Assembly: GCA_900074725.1 (NCBI GenBank)
Contig: LT598458.1
Coordinates: forward strand, 186,001 to 250,000
Origin: Lachancea dasiensis
Lineage: Eukaryota > Ascomycota > Saccharomycetes > Saccharomycetales > Saccharomycetaceae
Direction: 5' to 3'
Length of the DNA: 64,000 nt
The notes beneath the pieces were generated by a model, which was not told the origin of the DNA, ran no database searches, and worked only from the letters and a program-made list of their open reading frames with translations. Shown piece after piece: positions 19,260 through 29,182 of this stretch (the first letter of the stretch is position 1; each line of letters begins with the position of its first letter). Both the position numbers and the translations under genes were made by a program.

Positions 19260-19936
19260 CGGTGGAATTTATAAATACTCAGGACTTCCCATCCTGCTTT
19301 TCGGTATTCGACCAACTCACACGACCAGTTCTGCAGTTGCATGGCCTTTACCACCTCTTGTGGCTTATTTCTAGCACAAAATAGCACATAAGCAATACCA
19401 TTTGGGGCCAAGAACTCATCCAAGCTATGGAGCAGCTTCCATGTGACTACCATCCCATCATCGCCTCCCAAGAGAGCGAGGTCAAGCCAAGCTGCATCTT
19501 CTTTGCCTTCCCCTGTCACTGATAATTCCTCCGTCGGTATTGTTGGTACGCTCTCCGCCGGAACGTACGGAGGATTGAACACTAGTAAATCGATTTGCCC
19601 TGAGCGCAACGATTTGGCCATATTCATCCGAATTGGGCTTAAAACATTCTGGTCGCACTTGTTTAGGCTGGCGGTGTCAACCATCGATTCCATGGCCCAG
19701 GGATTTATGTCGGTAGGAAGGTATATAGCATTTTTATTTGGAATCCTATTGTGCATCATGAATGTTGTGACCATTCCAGAACCACAACCGATTTCAGAGA
19801 CCAAGTTCATCTTATCGCCTAAAAACCTACGTAGAAATTCCTGGTCCTTTTCTAAGGCATCCAACATCAGGAAAGTGTCCTCTGAAGGTTCATATACCTT
19901 GTCATAATCGCAACGCACATGAGGCGTGGGCAACAT
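19256..19936 (-). CDS. MTQ2: MTQ2, eRF1 glutamine N5-methyltransferase catalytic subunit
   Basis: A 226-residue class I methyltransferase. It starts MLPTPHVRCDYDKVYEPSED as in S. cerevisiae (221 residues). The frame extends two codons upstream to a GTG; I use the ATG at 19936. The SAM-binding motif I is EIGCGSG (residues 48-54) and the catalytic NPPY motif is at residues 121-124, which coordinates the glutamine amide. With its zinc partner Trm112 the enzyme methylates the GGQ glutamine of release factor eRF1 (Sup45) in the cytoplasm, affecting translation termination. It converges on DOP1 with a 4-bp overlap: DOP1 ends in TAG at 19257-19259 and MTQ2 ends in TAA at 19258-19256. Same tail-to-tail neighbours as YDR141C and YDR140W. 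Confidence 0.96.
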   Translation of the reverse strand: MLPTPHVRCDYDKVYEPSEDTFLMLDALEKDQEFLRRFLGDKMNLVSEIGCGSGMVTTFMMHNRIPNKNAIYLPTDINPWAMESMVDTASLNKCDQNVLSPIRMNMAKSLRSGQIDLLVFNPPYVPAESVPTIPTEELSVTGEGKEDAAWLDLALLGGDDGMVVTWKLLHSLDEFLAPNGIAYVLFCARNKPQEVVKAMQLQNWSCELVEYRKAGWEVLSIYKFHR

Positions 19937-21045
19937 ATTCACTCTTTGTGTGGAAGAAGAGATCGAATTGTTCTTGGTATGTAAAGTAGCCAGGCTCGAT
20001 TAATTAACATCGTTGAGCACTATGTACGCCCTGAATAGTACACGCCGATGAGTTAAGTTTAAAACAAAACCTACAACAAGAGCCCACGGAATATGTGAGC
20101 TGGGTCACAGATCAATATTCATTTTATATGTTCGATTCATTTCCTGTTTTTTTTTAACACATAGCAATCAGCTAAATGGGAGTGATGCCCTCTGTTGAAG
20201 AGCGTTTCTTGAATATTTGTTGACTTATCTCTGCCGTTTTTTAGGCCCTATATGTAGACGTCCTTGGTAGCGTTCTTTAAACCCTGAACTAAGGCTGTCA
20301 GACATCTTTTAAGCTCGTACGAGGACTTGATATCGGGTGTATTTTCAGTTCACACATTTTATATAGCTGCGGTGCAACGTCAGCCTTTGAGCATGCAATT
20401 GCGCAATGATTATCATCTTTTTTCCGCTTTGAAGCGTAGTCTTGAGAGCTATAAACTTCTGTGATAGTCGTAAGTGTCAGCGGACTGTCACTTAGTACAA
20501 AACGTGTCTTCTCGGTTTCTCAAAGAGTCCTGTAGCTTCTGTTGATTGGAGGTGTGCGCACATCTTCGTGGCATCATCATAGCTCGCGCTCGCGCTCGCT
20601 CTCCTTAAACCGACCTTGAGATACATATCGAACAGCCACGGTCGGCCAAACTAGCTTCCAAATGATATATTTCTCAGCCAATCTAACACGCAATATACAT
20701 GCACTAACCATCTCCGAATAGTAAGCCCAGGGGTCTAGGGCCTTCACGGTATGATATCAACATCTCCCTGAAAGTCGCTTCAAGAGGTGCTCTTTTTTCA
20801 AAAACAGCTTTTCTGTGGTCTTTGCAGATGTTTATTCCTGCTTCTCATAAATTCGATTCAGCTCAGTTGAATGGGTTGGCTTGATCCTACATGAGGTGGT
20901 TCAGGTTTGGTTTAAGATACCGTCATCACGGCAATCCGGTTTACCATTTAAATAGTATATTGAAATTTACCACTGTAGAAAAGCGACTTCAGCCAGAAAT
21001 CCCACGAAAGACAATCTCCCCTAGCAAAAGCCTAATTAGCAGGCT
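19937..21045. other. Intergenic between MTQ2 and RUB1
   Basis: About 1.1 kb, the divergent promoter interval of MTQ2 and RUB1. A short GC-rich tandem (repeated GCTCGC) occurs at about 20581-20602. No long frame, tRNA or clear snoRNA boxes were seen on either strand. Confidence 0.6.
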
Positions 21046-21370
21046 ATGAAATTGACTGTCAAGACTTTGACGGGCAAGGAAGTAGATGTGGTTGTAGACT
21101 CAACGGACAAAGTGTACCGCATTAAAGAATACCTGGAGGAAAAAGAGGGAATTCCACCAAGCCAGCAGAGGCTGATCTTTCAAGGCAAACAAATGTATGT
21201 TGATGAATAACGCTATGTTTGGACGATCGAAGTCATCCTTGTTCCTGTGGCAAAAGTTATACTAACGACGGTAACAATCCGACAGTGACGACGAGATGAC
21301 AATTTCTTCTGCGAACTTGAGCACAGGGATGCAACTGCATTTGGTTCTAACGCTCCGCGGCGGAGCCTGA
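21046..21370 (+). CDS. RUB1: RUB1, NEDD8-type ubiquitin-like modifier (two exons)
   Basis: Exon 1 (21046-21194) and exon 2 (21286-21370) join within an ATT codon and give a 77-residue ubiquitin-like protein, the same length as S. cerevisiae Rub1. It begins [16 protein letters not shown] and has the ubiquitin signature [18 protein letters not shown] across the splice junction, a hydrophobic patch near the end and the C-terminus LTLRGGA. One residue follows the GG, so a hydrolase of the Yuh1 type must expose the glycine before activation by Ula1-Uba3 and transfer by Ubc12. Its main substrate is the cullin Cdc53, with Dcn1 (5.1 kb) as ligase. Too short and split to appear as one open frame. S. 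cerevisiae RUB1 (YDR139C) also has one intron. CLF1 follows on the same strand. Confidence 0.96.
21195..21285 (+). other. RUB1 intron
   Basis: A 91-nt spliceosomal intron with donor GTATGT (21195-21200), the invariant yeast branch sequence TACTAAC (21260-21266) and acceptor CAG ending at 21285. All three sites match the yeast consensus. Removal restores the ubiquitin fold across KQI-DDE. Confidence 0.95.
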
Positions 21371-21682
21371 TTCTGAAGGGGATCATTTAGCCAGTGTCGG
21401 CTCTCTTGATTAGTTGAGAGAGGCTACTGAAATTTATGTAAGAGTGTATTTGGCCTTTTTGTAGCTTAGAAATGCCGTTTAGTTGATAACATCTGTACTT
21501 ACTCGGAGTACCAGGTACTGACACCAAGCTTTGAGAAGGCGGATTGTTTGAGATGGAGGTCAGTTTTCTGTCTACTTGGGCCAGTAATCATGTATTTTAT
21601 AATTAAATATATGGCCATAGTCTATTTAGAACCAGAAGGTCTTCAAGCTACTACAAGGCACTAGAGCCGGGCAAACCTTGTA
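21371..21682. other. Intergenic between RUB1 and CLF1
   Basis: About 310 bp holding the RUB1 terminator and the CLF1 promoter. It has AT-rich runs around 21594-21612. Nothing else is seen. Confidence 0.6.
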
Positions 21683-23764
21683 ATGGAGTCCCAGATACAT
21701 CAGCTTTCGCATCAGGATGTTCTCAAAGACGCGTTTGCCAGCAAGGTGGAAGTCAAGCCAACTACCAGGGCAGAAATTTTGGACCTGGAAGAGCTAAAGG
21801 ACTACCAAGGACGCAAACGAACGGAGTTTGAAAACGTTTTGAAAGTAAAAAGATCGGATATCAAGCAATGGATGCGCTATGCCCAGTTTGAGATCGAACA
21901 GCACGATCTGCGAAGAGCGAGATCGGTGTTTGAGAGGGCCTTGTTGGTCAACCACAGCCACGTACCGCTATGGATAAGATACATTGACGGCGAACTGAAA
22001 GCCAAGAACGTTAACCATGCCAGAAATCTGCTAGAACGAGCTACGAGCTTGCTGCCGCGTATTGACAAGCTTTGGCTTAAATATGTGATTATCGAGGAGA
22101 GTTTGGGAAATATTTCCGCAGTGCGTGGTTTGTTCAGTAGATGGTGCTCACTGGAACCTGGTCGCAATGCCTTCACATCATTCGTGGAGTTTGAGACAAG
22201 GTGTGGTGAGTTCGCCAACGTGCGAGAAGTTTATTCGCGCTACGTCTTGGTGCACCCTTCTGTAGAAACCTGGCTGGCGTGGATAAGTTTCGAAAAAAAA
22301 CACGGCAGCGTCGATACGATACGGCAAACTCTGTCTTTAGGACTAGATACTTTGAGCTTTTACAACTCTACTAGTCCCGAAGATATCGCTACGATTGTCA
22401 ACGTTTTCGCTAAGTGGGAAGCCTCACAGCAAGAATATGAACGCGCCAGCACTTTATATGGTCTTGCTACACAAAAGTGGCCGAATAACGAAGTCTTAGC
22501 ATCTAATAGAGTTCAATTCGAAAAAATGTACGCTGTGGACTCAAAACTGGACGAATCAGTTGTGGAAAAGCGCAAAAGGGAGTATAGATCAACACTAGCT
22601 ACAAACCCTAGAGATTACGAAACCTGGTGGATTTACCTTGAACTGATCGAATTACATTACCCTAATGAGTTGGCGTCTGCGCTAGAAGCTTCGCTGGCGA
22701 ACAATGCTCCTCAAGACGACACGAAAACCACGGTGTGGCGGAGATATATTTATTTGTGGATTCGTGCTCTCATCGTCTTCGAATTAAATTTCGGGCAGTA
22801 TGGAAAAGTTCGGGCGATGTTTGAAATATTAACCAAAGAGATCATTCCGAACAAAAGGTTCACCTTTGCCAAGATTTGGACAATGTATGCTAAATTCGAG
22901 TTACGCCAAGGAAACGTCACGACAGCTCGCAAAATCTTGGGCTGGGCTCTGGGAACTTGCCCGAAGGACAAGATCTACAAGGACTATATTCAATTGGAAT
23001 TAGACCTAAAAGAATTTGACCGAGTACGAAAACTTTATGAGCACTTTCTCGCTTTCAATCCATATAATATCTCAACCTGGCTATCATATGCTGAACTTGA
23101 AGATAATTTAGGGGACGAGGAGCGGGCGCGTGGTATCTACCTCATAGCCATGTCAGAAGCTGTTGGTTTAAACTATGACGGACGCTTCAAGATCTCGAAG
23201 GAATTAATCAATTTTGAGACTCTTGCTGGTGAGTATACCAAGGCTGTTGACGCATATAAGGACTTGTTAGAATTGAGTTCGCACGACGTCAACATTTGGA
23301 TAGAATTGGCGGCGTTCGAAAGCTCTATTCCCACAGCGGAGCAGTTGACTAGCAAACTAGACGCCTCTGAAGTTGTGGATGATGATGAAGAGGATGGGAA
23401 AGCAGAAGAAGAGGAGACTTTGGAGGTAACCGAGACACATAAATTGAAATCCAGACAAGTTTTCCGAGATGCGATTTCCTACTACAAGAAATTTGGGGAT
23501 AAGCGCAGTAGGCTTACTGTACTTAGGGCTTGGGCTGATTATGAAGACGTTCATGGGACACCTGAGACCCAATCCGGAGTTCGAGAGAAATTTCCCATAG
23601 AGAAAGTAAAGACTAGGCAACAAGACGGAATGGAGGTGGAGTTTGTTGACTTGGAATATCCAGATGATAAAGATGAAGATAAATCCCAGGATTTTAAAGC
23701 TGATACAAAATCAAGGCTGTTGGCTATGGCCCAAAAGTGGCAAAGAGAGAAGGGTTCGTTATAA
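21683..23764 (+). CDS. CLF1: CLF1/SYF3, crooked-neck-type splicing factor
   Basis: A 693-residue protein (S. cerevisiae Clf1: 687) made almost wholly of HAT (half-a-TPR) repeats. Aromatic/acidic repeat cores recur, for example IKQWMRYAQFEIEQHDLRRA, VPLWIRYIDGELKAKNVNHA, FAKIWTMYAKFELRQGNVTTA and ISTWLSYAELEDNLGDEERA. The N-terminal KPTTRAEILDLEELKDYQGRK is the conserved crooked-neck entry. An acidic loop (VVDDDEEDGKAEEEE, about 565-580) separates the last repeats. Clf1 is a scaffold of the Prp19-associated complex, bridging U2 and U4/U6.U5 snRNPs during spliceosome activation. It converges on MSL5 with 33 bp between the two stops, so two splicing genes share one terminator region, as in YLR117C-YLR116W. 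Confidence 0.96.
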   Translation: MESQIHQLSHQDVLKDAFASKVEVKPTTRAEILDLEELKDYQGRKRTEFENVLKVKRSDIKQWMRYAQFEIEQHDLRRARSVFERALLVNHSHVPLWIRYIDGELKAKNVNHARNLLERATSLLPRIDKLWLKYVIIEESLGNISAVRGLFSRWCSLEPGRNAFTSFVEFETRCGEFANVREVYSRYVLVHPSVETWLAWISFEKKHGSVDTIRQTLSLGLDTLSFYNSTSPEDIATIVNVFAKWEASQQEYERASTLYGLATQKWPNNEVLASNRVQFEKMYAVDSKLDESVVEKRKREYRSTLATNPRDYETWWIYLELIELHYPNELASALEASLANNAPQDDTKTTVWRRYIYLWIRALIVFELNFGQYGKVRAMFEILTKEIIPNKRFTFAKIWTMYAKFELRQGNVTTARKILGWALGTCPKDKIYKDYIQLELDLKEFDRVRKLYEHFLAFNPYNISTWLSYAELEDNLGDEERARGIYLIAMSEAVGLNYDGRFKISKELINFETLAGEYTKAVDAYKDLLELSSHDVNIWIELAAFESSIPTAEQLTSKLDASEVVDDDEEDGKAEEEETLEVTETHKLKSRQVFRDAISYYKKFGDKRSRLTVLRAWADYEDVHGTPETQSGVREKFPIEKVKTRQQDGMEVEFVDLEYPDDKDEDKSQDFKADTKSRLLAMAQKWQREKGSL

Positions 23765-23797
23765 TTTATATAGTGCTCTGTTCTAACAATGCGGTTT

Positions 23798-25468
23798 TCA
23801 TAAACCCGGAGGACCACTTAGACCAGGTGGGCCCTTTAGCGGGGTGTTATCATTCTTATTCTCAAGCCGACCCGGAAAAGATGGTTCTGTTAGGTCGAGG
23901 CCAGGGGGTGCTCCCATCGATGGAGGACCCGAAATTCCCGGTGGCCCGTTACTTGAAGCGTTGACGATCTCTGCTGTTTCTTCACTGGAAGGAGCTCTTT
24001 GAGCTTGTGGAGCCGCCCCAACGTCTTCAACCGAGATACCCGGTGGCTTTTTAACGACAGCAGAGCTCTCTATCGAAATCCCGAGGGGACCTGCGATATT
24101 GGATGATGCTTCTTCAGAAGCTCCTGGCGGGCCCAAAAGTGTTGAAACAGCGGTCACATCTGGTCCACTTGAACTGTAAGCAACCGCATCCTCGTGAGAG
24201 CCGCGATTGAAATTACTAGCCGCACGGTCGTTTGTTGCACTAGGCACGGGCGATGGAAAGGAAGCAATTCGGCTGTCTGAAATTTCGGCAGGAGCTCTAT
24301 TTGCCGGACTCTGGGAACCATCTCGGAAACCTGCGTCCCTTAGTTGTCTCGAACGATAGGATGTCATCTGAGACACCCGATCGTGGGAGGCACGGTAATC
24401 ATCATTGGAGCTGGTATTGCGCCGTTTCCAATCATTTTCGGGACCCGGGCTATTGTCCACAAATGGTCGCTTAGCGGAATTCTCCGCATTTCTCTGATAC
24501 ATCATTGCGGGACTTGCGTAGTTAGCCGTCGTTCTTACAGCTGGAGTCTCAGATGTACAGTCGCGAGTTGCGTGCCCTGACTGGCCACACTTTTGGCAAA
24601 TGATCGGCTGGTAAAAGGTCGCCTTGTTGGGACATTCGAAGCGTCTATGTCCCCGAAGACCGCACGTAGGACATGGTCTGTTATCTTCTCTCAAAGTACC
24701 GTTTAGTTCTGCTAGTTCTCGCAGCTGGCCTCTCTTCAACTCATTTTGGCCCTCTGGGGAGGTTACAGCTCGGATAACAACACCTTCGCACGCTTTTATT
24801 CCCTTCTGTACTTTGTCCTCGCTGTCAGCGCTGATTATACAATGTAATGGCTCTTCAAAATTCATAGCGCCCTTTGGGAGCTCAGCCGCACTTTTTCCTT
24901 CTTTCACGGACCCTTGGCCTCTAATCGAAATTTTGCACCCCGAATCCTCTTGAAGATTCCGAAGTGTATTGCCTCTTGGTCCCAAAAGAAGGCCCATGAA
25001 GTTGATGCCCGGGAAGTCGTGAATCGGAATGTAGTATTTGTCTTGAAATTTCGTAGGTCTTTTATAGTCATCAGGAGCCACAAAGTGCGGTATCATTTTG
25101 AGAGCTATTTCAACTAAACGATGTCTTTCGTCCTCTAATTGACGTTTATAGCGCTGCTCTCTGGTGTTCGTTCTTTTCCCTCGAGCGTCATAGACGGGCG
25201 GCGGTGACGGAGATCGGCTGCGACGCATTGGAGGATTCAAAATATTTAATCGCAGCTTCGTAGTGATTTCTTGAATCCGAAACATAACCTGATACGCCAC
25301 GATTTGTTCTTGACTAAGTGATCCTGATACTCTTGTAGGCAAAGTGTTCTGGAAGCTCGAGCGTCCACTTCTTTCTGACTTGACACCCCAGAGTCCATCT
25401 GATTGCATTATTGTCCGACCCCTAGATAGGGCCTCATTGGTCACCATAGTGTATCCTTGTTGGTTCAT
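23798..25468 (-). CDS. MSL5: MSL5/BBP, branch-point binding protein (SF1)
   Basis: A 556-residue protein with the SF1/BBP order of domains: a KH-QUA2 module (about residues 145-260, [20 protein letters not shown] followed by [11 protein letters not shown]), two CCHC zinc knuckles ([14 protein letters not shown] at 266-279, [14 protein letters not shown] at 291-304) and a disordered Pro/Gly-rich tail ending [11 protein letters not shown]. An RSRSPSPPP stretch near residue 83 precedes the KH domain, like the SPSP site of human SF1. The protein recognises the TACTAAC branch sequence, the one used in the RUB1 intron of this window, and pairs with Mud2 in the commitment complex. S. cerevisiae Msl5 is 476 residues; the excess is in the proline-rich tail. 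Confidence 0.96.
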   Translation of the reverse strand: MNQQGYTMVTNEALSRGRTIMQSDGLWGVKSERSGRSSFQNTLPTRVSGSLSQEQIVAYQVMFRIQEITTKLRLNILNPPMRRSRSPSPPPVYDARGKRTNTREQRYKRQLEDERHRLVEIALKMIPHFVAPDDYKRPTKFQDKYYIPIHDFPGINFMGLLLGPRGNTLRNLQEDSGCKISIRGQGSVKEGKSAAELPKGAMNFEEPLHCIISADSEDKVQKGIKACEGVVIRAVTSPEGQNELKRGQLRELAELNGTLREDNRPCPTCGLRGHRRFECPNKATFYQPIICQKCGQSGHATRDCTSETPAVRTTANYASPAMMYQRNAENSAKRPFVDNSPGPENDWKRRNTSSNDDYRASHDRVSQMTSYRSRQLRDAGFRDGSQSPANRAPAEISDSRIASFPSPVPSATNDRAASNFNRGSHEDAVAYSSSGPDVTAVSTLLGPPGASEEASSNIAGPLGISIESSAVVKKPPGISVEDVGAAPQAQRAPSSEETAEIVNASSNGPPGISGPPSMGAPPGLDLTEPSFPGRLENKNDNTPLKGPPGLSGPPGL

Positions 25469-25609
25469 TTGTTTGTGCCAAGATCTGTATAATGAGAAGC
25501 TTCTGCTGTAACTTAAAAATTAAGATTTCGTTGTGAGTGATATCGGTGTCAATGAACTGATAGTACCTGGAAAGAAGGTCATGTCCGAATCTTGCCAGCT
25601 AACCTCAAA

Positions 25610-28066
25610 TCAGACTTTGGCCAGCATTTCTGCGACAGCTGCTTTAACCTCGTAAAAAATTTGGGATGGTGCCCCGTCCACAACGGTTTCCCCGTCGCTA
25701 ATTTTGCGCACAACCACTTTTCCATCTATCACCAGAGATCCTTCGCCCTTGAACTCTGCGATGTGATTTTTTTGCAGCAAGCGCCGTTTGAGCTCGGCCA
25801 GCTTAACGTCTCCTATAGCTAATGACACTTTAGGGTACAGTCTTGGGCCATTCAAAAGCGGTCTTAATACCCATTTATCATGATGTGGCTGCTTCGAGTC
25901 ACCATGTGCCGCATTGTCGCGAACTAAGCGGCCCACAACATGAGCAATGGTATACCCATCGCTGATACTTTGCCACTTGAGGAGCTGATCGAGTTCTGGA
26001 TCCACTGACACATCTAAGGACTTGATAACAGTTTCAAAGGACGCCGGGGAATTGAACTCAAGACAAGTTACCTCCGAGACCTTTCCTATAAGTGCATCTA
26101 CAGTCACTGTACTCTGGGCGGCCTTTGGGGCCAGTAACAGAACATTTCGAGGCTTCAGAGAGGGCCAAATCACAGACATCGACCGCTGATCTACCAAACT
26201 CGACAAATCGATGGCAACTACTGAACATTTAAGCGCGACGTTAGAAGCCGTTACAATCCTCCGAGAAGGCTTGTTCAGAGTTTCTAGATACGACACATCG
26301 TCGAAATTTTCCGCTTTCCTATTGCTGTTGCCCTTCACGCTGTTGTCGCCCCGTCTCTTCTTTGTGGACTTCGAAGATGGCTCTAATTCGTATGGATCTT
26401 CGTCTTCGTCATAGACCTCAGTAGATGATCTCTTTTCAGACTCATTAAGCTGGTCCTTGGGGACAAACTGGGAGAAATCAACGACATCGCCGTAATCATC
26501 TCTTTTTACCTTAGTTGGATGGAAGGGAAACATCTTGTGCTTGGCGGAAGCTTCAGAGTTGATGAATATGTCAATTGGCGTTTCCGCCGGCTTTACTGAA
26601 GCATTTGCCTTTCTGCTAGTAGCTGTTATAAAATCTGGTATGTCCTCGTCGTCATCGTCGTCGTCATCTCCATGTAAGTCAGGGACTCCTGAAGCATCTA
26701 AACCCCCATCGACTCCAGATTCTTTTCTCAACCTGATCAATAATTCGTTATGTTCATCGCGTCGTTCTCGTATTTTGCTTTCAAAAGCTTCAAGATCCTG
26801 AGCTTTCAGCGTTTCTAGTTTGCACGCAGGTACGCTTACCGTTTCTTTAAAAGCGATAGGTCTGATATTCAAACTCCTAGAGTCCTGTGTGGGGGTCAGT
26901 TTCGTCCACTGACTGTACATACTTGCCAACAGTGAACTGGACCCTGTTGTGTCTGAAAAAGGTTCAGTTAAAAAAATCGTCGTCTTTTCCGATTGACCTG
27001 ATGCCACTATGGTGTCTTCAATGAGCTTTTCCACTTCAGATACAAAGCATATCTTGGGCCCAGAGGTTTTCTTCAGCTCTTCTGGCGTCACAATTGCGAA
27101 GCGAGGCCCAAGGTCAAAAGGAGATCTATTATTTCTACTTTCCCATATTTTGACGACAGACGAAGAAAGCCATTCTAGCATGCTTCTGGCGTATGTCAGG
27201 GTTCTCCCCCTGGAGTATGACACAAGAAATATTGGAATATCACTTTGGTTGCGGTACTTTCGTTGCTCGTAAACCATATCGTTGACTAATGCGAGTAAGT
27301 CCAAAAGCTTACCACCAATTTGCGTAGGAATTAGGGCTGTGCCGTTTCTCGATATCACTTCACGGAGAAGATCCTTGAACTTGGACGCACGTCTTCGATA
27401 CGGCAATGGTGACCCCAGTCGAGTGGTCGAGGTGATGATCGTAGAGGGCCTCATAAGAGATGTACTTGGTTTGCCGGTGATATCCAAAACAGCAGCGCTG
27501 TTAAGAATTGTGTCCTTCGTGTGATTCCAGCGTGGTGCATAGATGACTTTATCTGAATAAGTTGTAATACAGAAAATGGAACCGCCCGGTGCGTACCCAG
27601 AATTATGAGCAACCAAAGTTAGTCCTTCGAATTTTGATTTGAGATCCAAAATTTGCGAGTGTTTCACGGTTAAAACATGGTCGAAGGCCTCATCTATATC
27701 GGATAGGTCCAGCTGGTTGGTGGCCACAGGGCCTGTGATCCCCTGAGAAGTGTATAAATCTAGAGTTGACACACGTCCCAGGTTCGCCACGGGCAGGGTA
27801 GCATATACTGCAATCCTAGTTTGGAAATGAGGAAGAAAGTTCATGTAAAGAGCTGCATAAGCTCCCAAAGACTCCTGAGTTGGATGGCAAAGCAGTATTA
27901 TATCCGTTTGCGAAACCAATTGTGCCCAGAACTCCAATGCCCGCTCAAATCCCGCAGTGTTTCCATTCCACGCCGGGTCCATCATTATAGTGACGTTCTC
28001 GAATGCTAGGATCCCACATTGATGGTTTTTCGACTCATCCAAATGGCACGTAAAGCTGTAGGTCAT
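25610..28066 (-). CDS. CFT2: CFT2, cleavage and polyadenylation factor subunit (CPSF100)
   Basis: An 818-residue protein (859 in S. cerevisiae) of the metallo-beta-lactamase/beta-CASP family. The N-terminus MTYSFTCHLDESKNHQCGIL leads into NVTIMMDPAWNGN. The beta-CASP core shows VAHNSGYAPGGSIFCIT, and the Zn ligands that make the CPSF73/Ysh1 sister active are degenerate, as expected for the CPSF100 branch. A poly-Asp run (about residues 458-470) lies in the disordered insert typical of yeast Cft2, followed by a C-terminal domain (VVRKISDGETVVDGAPSQIFYEVKAAVAEMLAKV). It contributes to recognition of 3'-end signals by CPF. It lies head-to-tail with MSL5 on the same strand (about 140 bp between them), as in YLR115W-YLR116W. 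Confidence 0.95.
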   Translation of the reverse strand: MTYSFTCHLDESKNHQCGILAFENVTIMMDPAWNGNTAGFERALEFWAQLVSQTDIILLCHPTQESLGAYAALYMNFLPHFQTRIAVYATLPVANLGRVSTLDLYTSQGITGPVATNQLDLSDIDEAFDHVLTVKHSQILDLKSKFEGLTLVAHNSGYAPGGSIFCITTYSDKVIYAPRWNHTKDTILNSAAVLDITGKPSTSLMRPSTIITSTTRLGSPLPYRRRASKFKDLLREVISRNGTALIPTQIGGKLLDLLALVNDMVYEQRKYRNQSDIPIFLVSYSRGRTLTYARSMLEWLSSSVVKIWESRNNRSPFDLGPRFAIVTPEELKKTSGPKICFVSEVEKLIEDTIVASGQSEKTTIFLTEPFSDTTGSSSLLASMYSQWTKLTPTQDSRSLNIRPIAFKETVSVPACKLETLKAQDLEAFESKIRERRDEHNELLIRLRKESGVDGGLDASGVPDLHGDDDDDDDEDIPDFITATSRKANASVKPAETPIDIFINSEASAKHKMFPFHPTKVKRDDYGDVVDFSQFVPKDQLNESEKRSSTEVYDEDEDPYELEPSSKSTKKRRGDNSVKGNSNRKAENFDDVSYLETLNKPSRRIVTASNVALKCSVVAIDLSSLVDQRSMSVIWPSLKPRNVLLLAPKAAQSTVTVDALIGKVSEVTCLEFNSPASFETVIKSLDVSVDPELDQLLKWQSISDGYTIAHVVGRLVRDNAAHGDSKQPHHDKWVLRPLLNGPRLYPKVSLAIGDVKLAELKRRLLQKNHIAEFKGEGSLVIDGKVVVRKISDGETVVDGAPSQIFYEVKAAVAEMLAKV

Positions 28067-29182
28067 TAGAGCGGCGAATTCGCGTTTGGCTAGTGGAACT
28101 TGAGCCTTGGATATGCTAAATCGTGAGTGCTGTAGTTGTCGTTGTCGCTATTCCGGAACAGAATAAGTTATTTGTTAACGTCTCACGTGATTGATATGTT
28201 TGGCCATCAAATATAGCCATCTATTTACTTACCATCTTGAAGACAAGGCTGGCACTTAGAGAAGATCGAATAAGGATTTTTGTTAGAGCTACCGATTGGT
28301 ACTCTTTTAAGAACATCGAGTTGCAAAAGGGTAATGACCATTCTATTGCCAGTATGGTACGAAATGATACTATCGACGTCAGTAAAACAAACGTGGACAA
28401 GGTAAATAATGATTGGAGCGGCTCAACGTCGGTAGTAGTTAGCTTGCAGAACTGTTCGTTCACTTTGTTGATAGACATCTTGTACAATATTCTAAGCACG
28501 TGAAACTAAATCTGGTCCATATTGGGGACATATGGCCGCTAATTATACAAGGTTCTGGTGAGAATAATCGGGGTACGGGGTGCAGCTATAGGGCTTGGTA
28601 ATCCAAGAACTCTATCTGCTGGATGGCTGATAAAATGGCTCCCCAGGGCGTTTCTGTATAATCGCTGTTTCTCTGGATCCCATTCATTGGTTATTTATTT
28701 ACCTTGGCATTCTTATTTCACTGATGTAGGTTAGTACCACGACTTAATTTCCTGACACAGCTTGAAAATCCTCACTATGCAACTCGTCACAATTCAAACA
28801 GTTTTAGATCGTTATCGTCTGGGGATGGTCCAAAAATTAAAGAGTGATTTATTACCTAATGTTCACAGAAGCAGTTGTCCAATTCCTTCTATTGGCCAGG
28901 GCGTTCGTTTACGAATTCCGTCTAATTAACTAAGGAATTGAACTTTTTGGTCTAAAATACATGGTGAGTATTTAAAACATTATCTCATATGATCCGACCA
29001 GTACACTTAACGTATTTAGGTACAACGTATTACGATCACTTTAACGATCACGGGATAAGGATCAAGGATCAAGTAATATACGTTGTATTCAAGACATACG
29101 TACCATCGAGCGATGTGTACCTGATGAAACATTCTACGTGTGTATTCGATTATCACTTGATTTGAGTAGGGTTGTTCCCAAG
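28067..29182. other. Intergenic between CFT2 and the F-box-like gene
   Basis: About 1.1 kb. A TCACGTGA E-box lies at 28183-28190, close to the CFT2 start. At 28221-28503 both strands are open for about 85-92 codons. The plus frame ends SFTLLIDILYNILST but has no ATG near its start; the minus frame has an ATG (MSINKVNEQFCKLTTTDVEP, 85 residues) and runs into an ATGGTAAGT. Neither resembles a family I know, so I leave them uncalled. The right-hand part is AT-rich. Confidence 0.5.
28183..28190. promoter_or_regulatory. TCACGTGA E-box upstream of CFT2
   Basis: A perfect 8-bp palindrome containing CACGTG, about 120 bp upstream of the CFT2 ATG. On the minus strand it reads ATCACGTG, which also fits the centromere element CDEI, but no AT-rich CDEII or CDEIII follows. 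A Cbf1/Tye7-type site is the simplest reading. Confidence 0.4.

Noticed and set aside
28100-28190. Centromere candidate at an ATCACGTG (CDEI-like) site
   Set aside because: No 80-90-bp AT-rich CDEII or CCGAA-containing CDEIII follows; the same is true for the CACGTG sites at 14066 and 46714.
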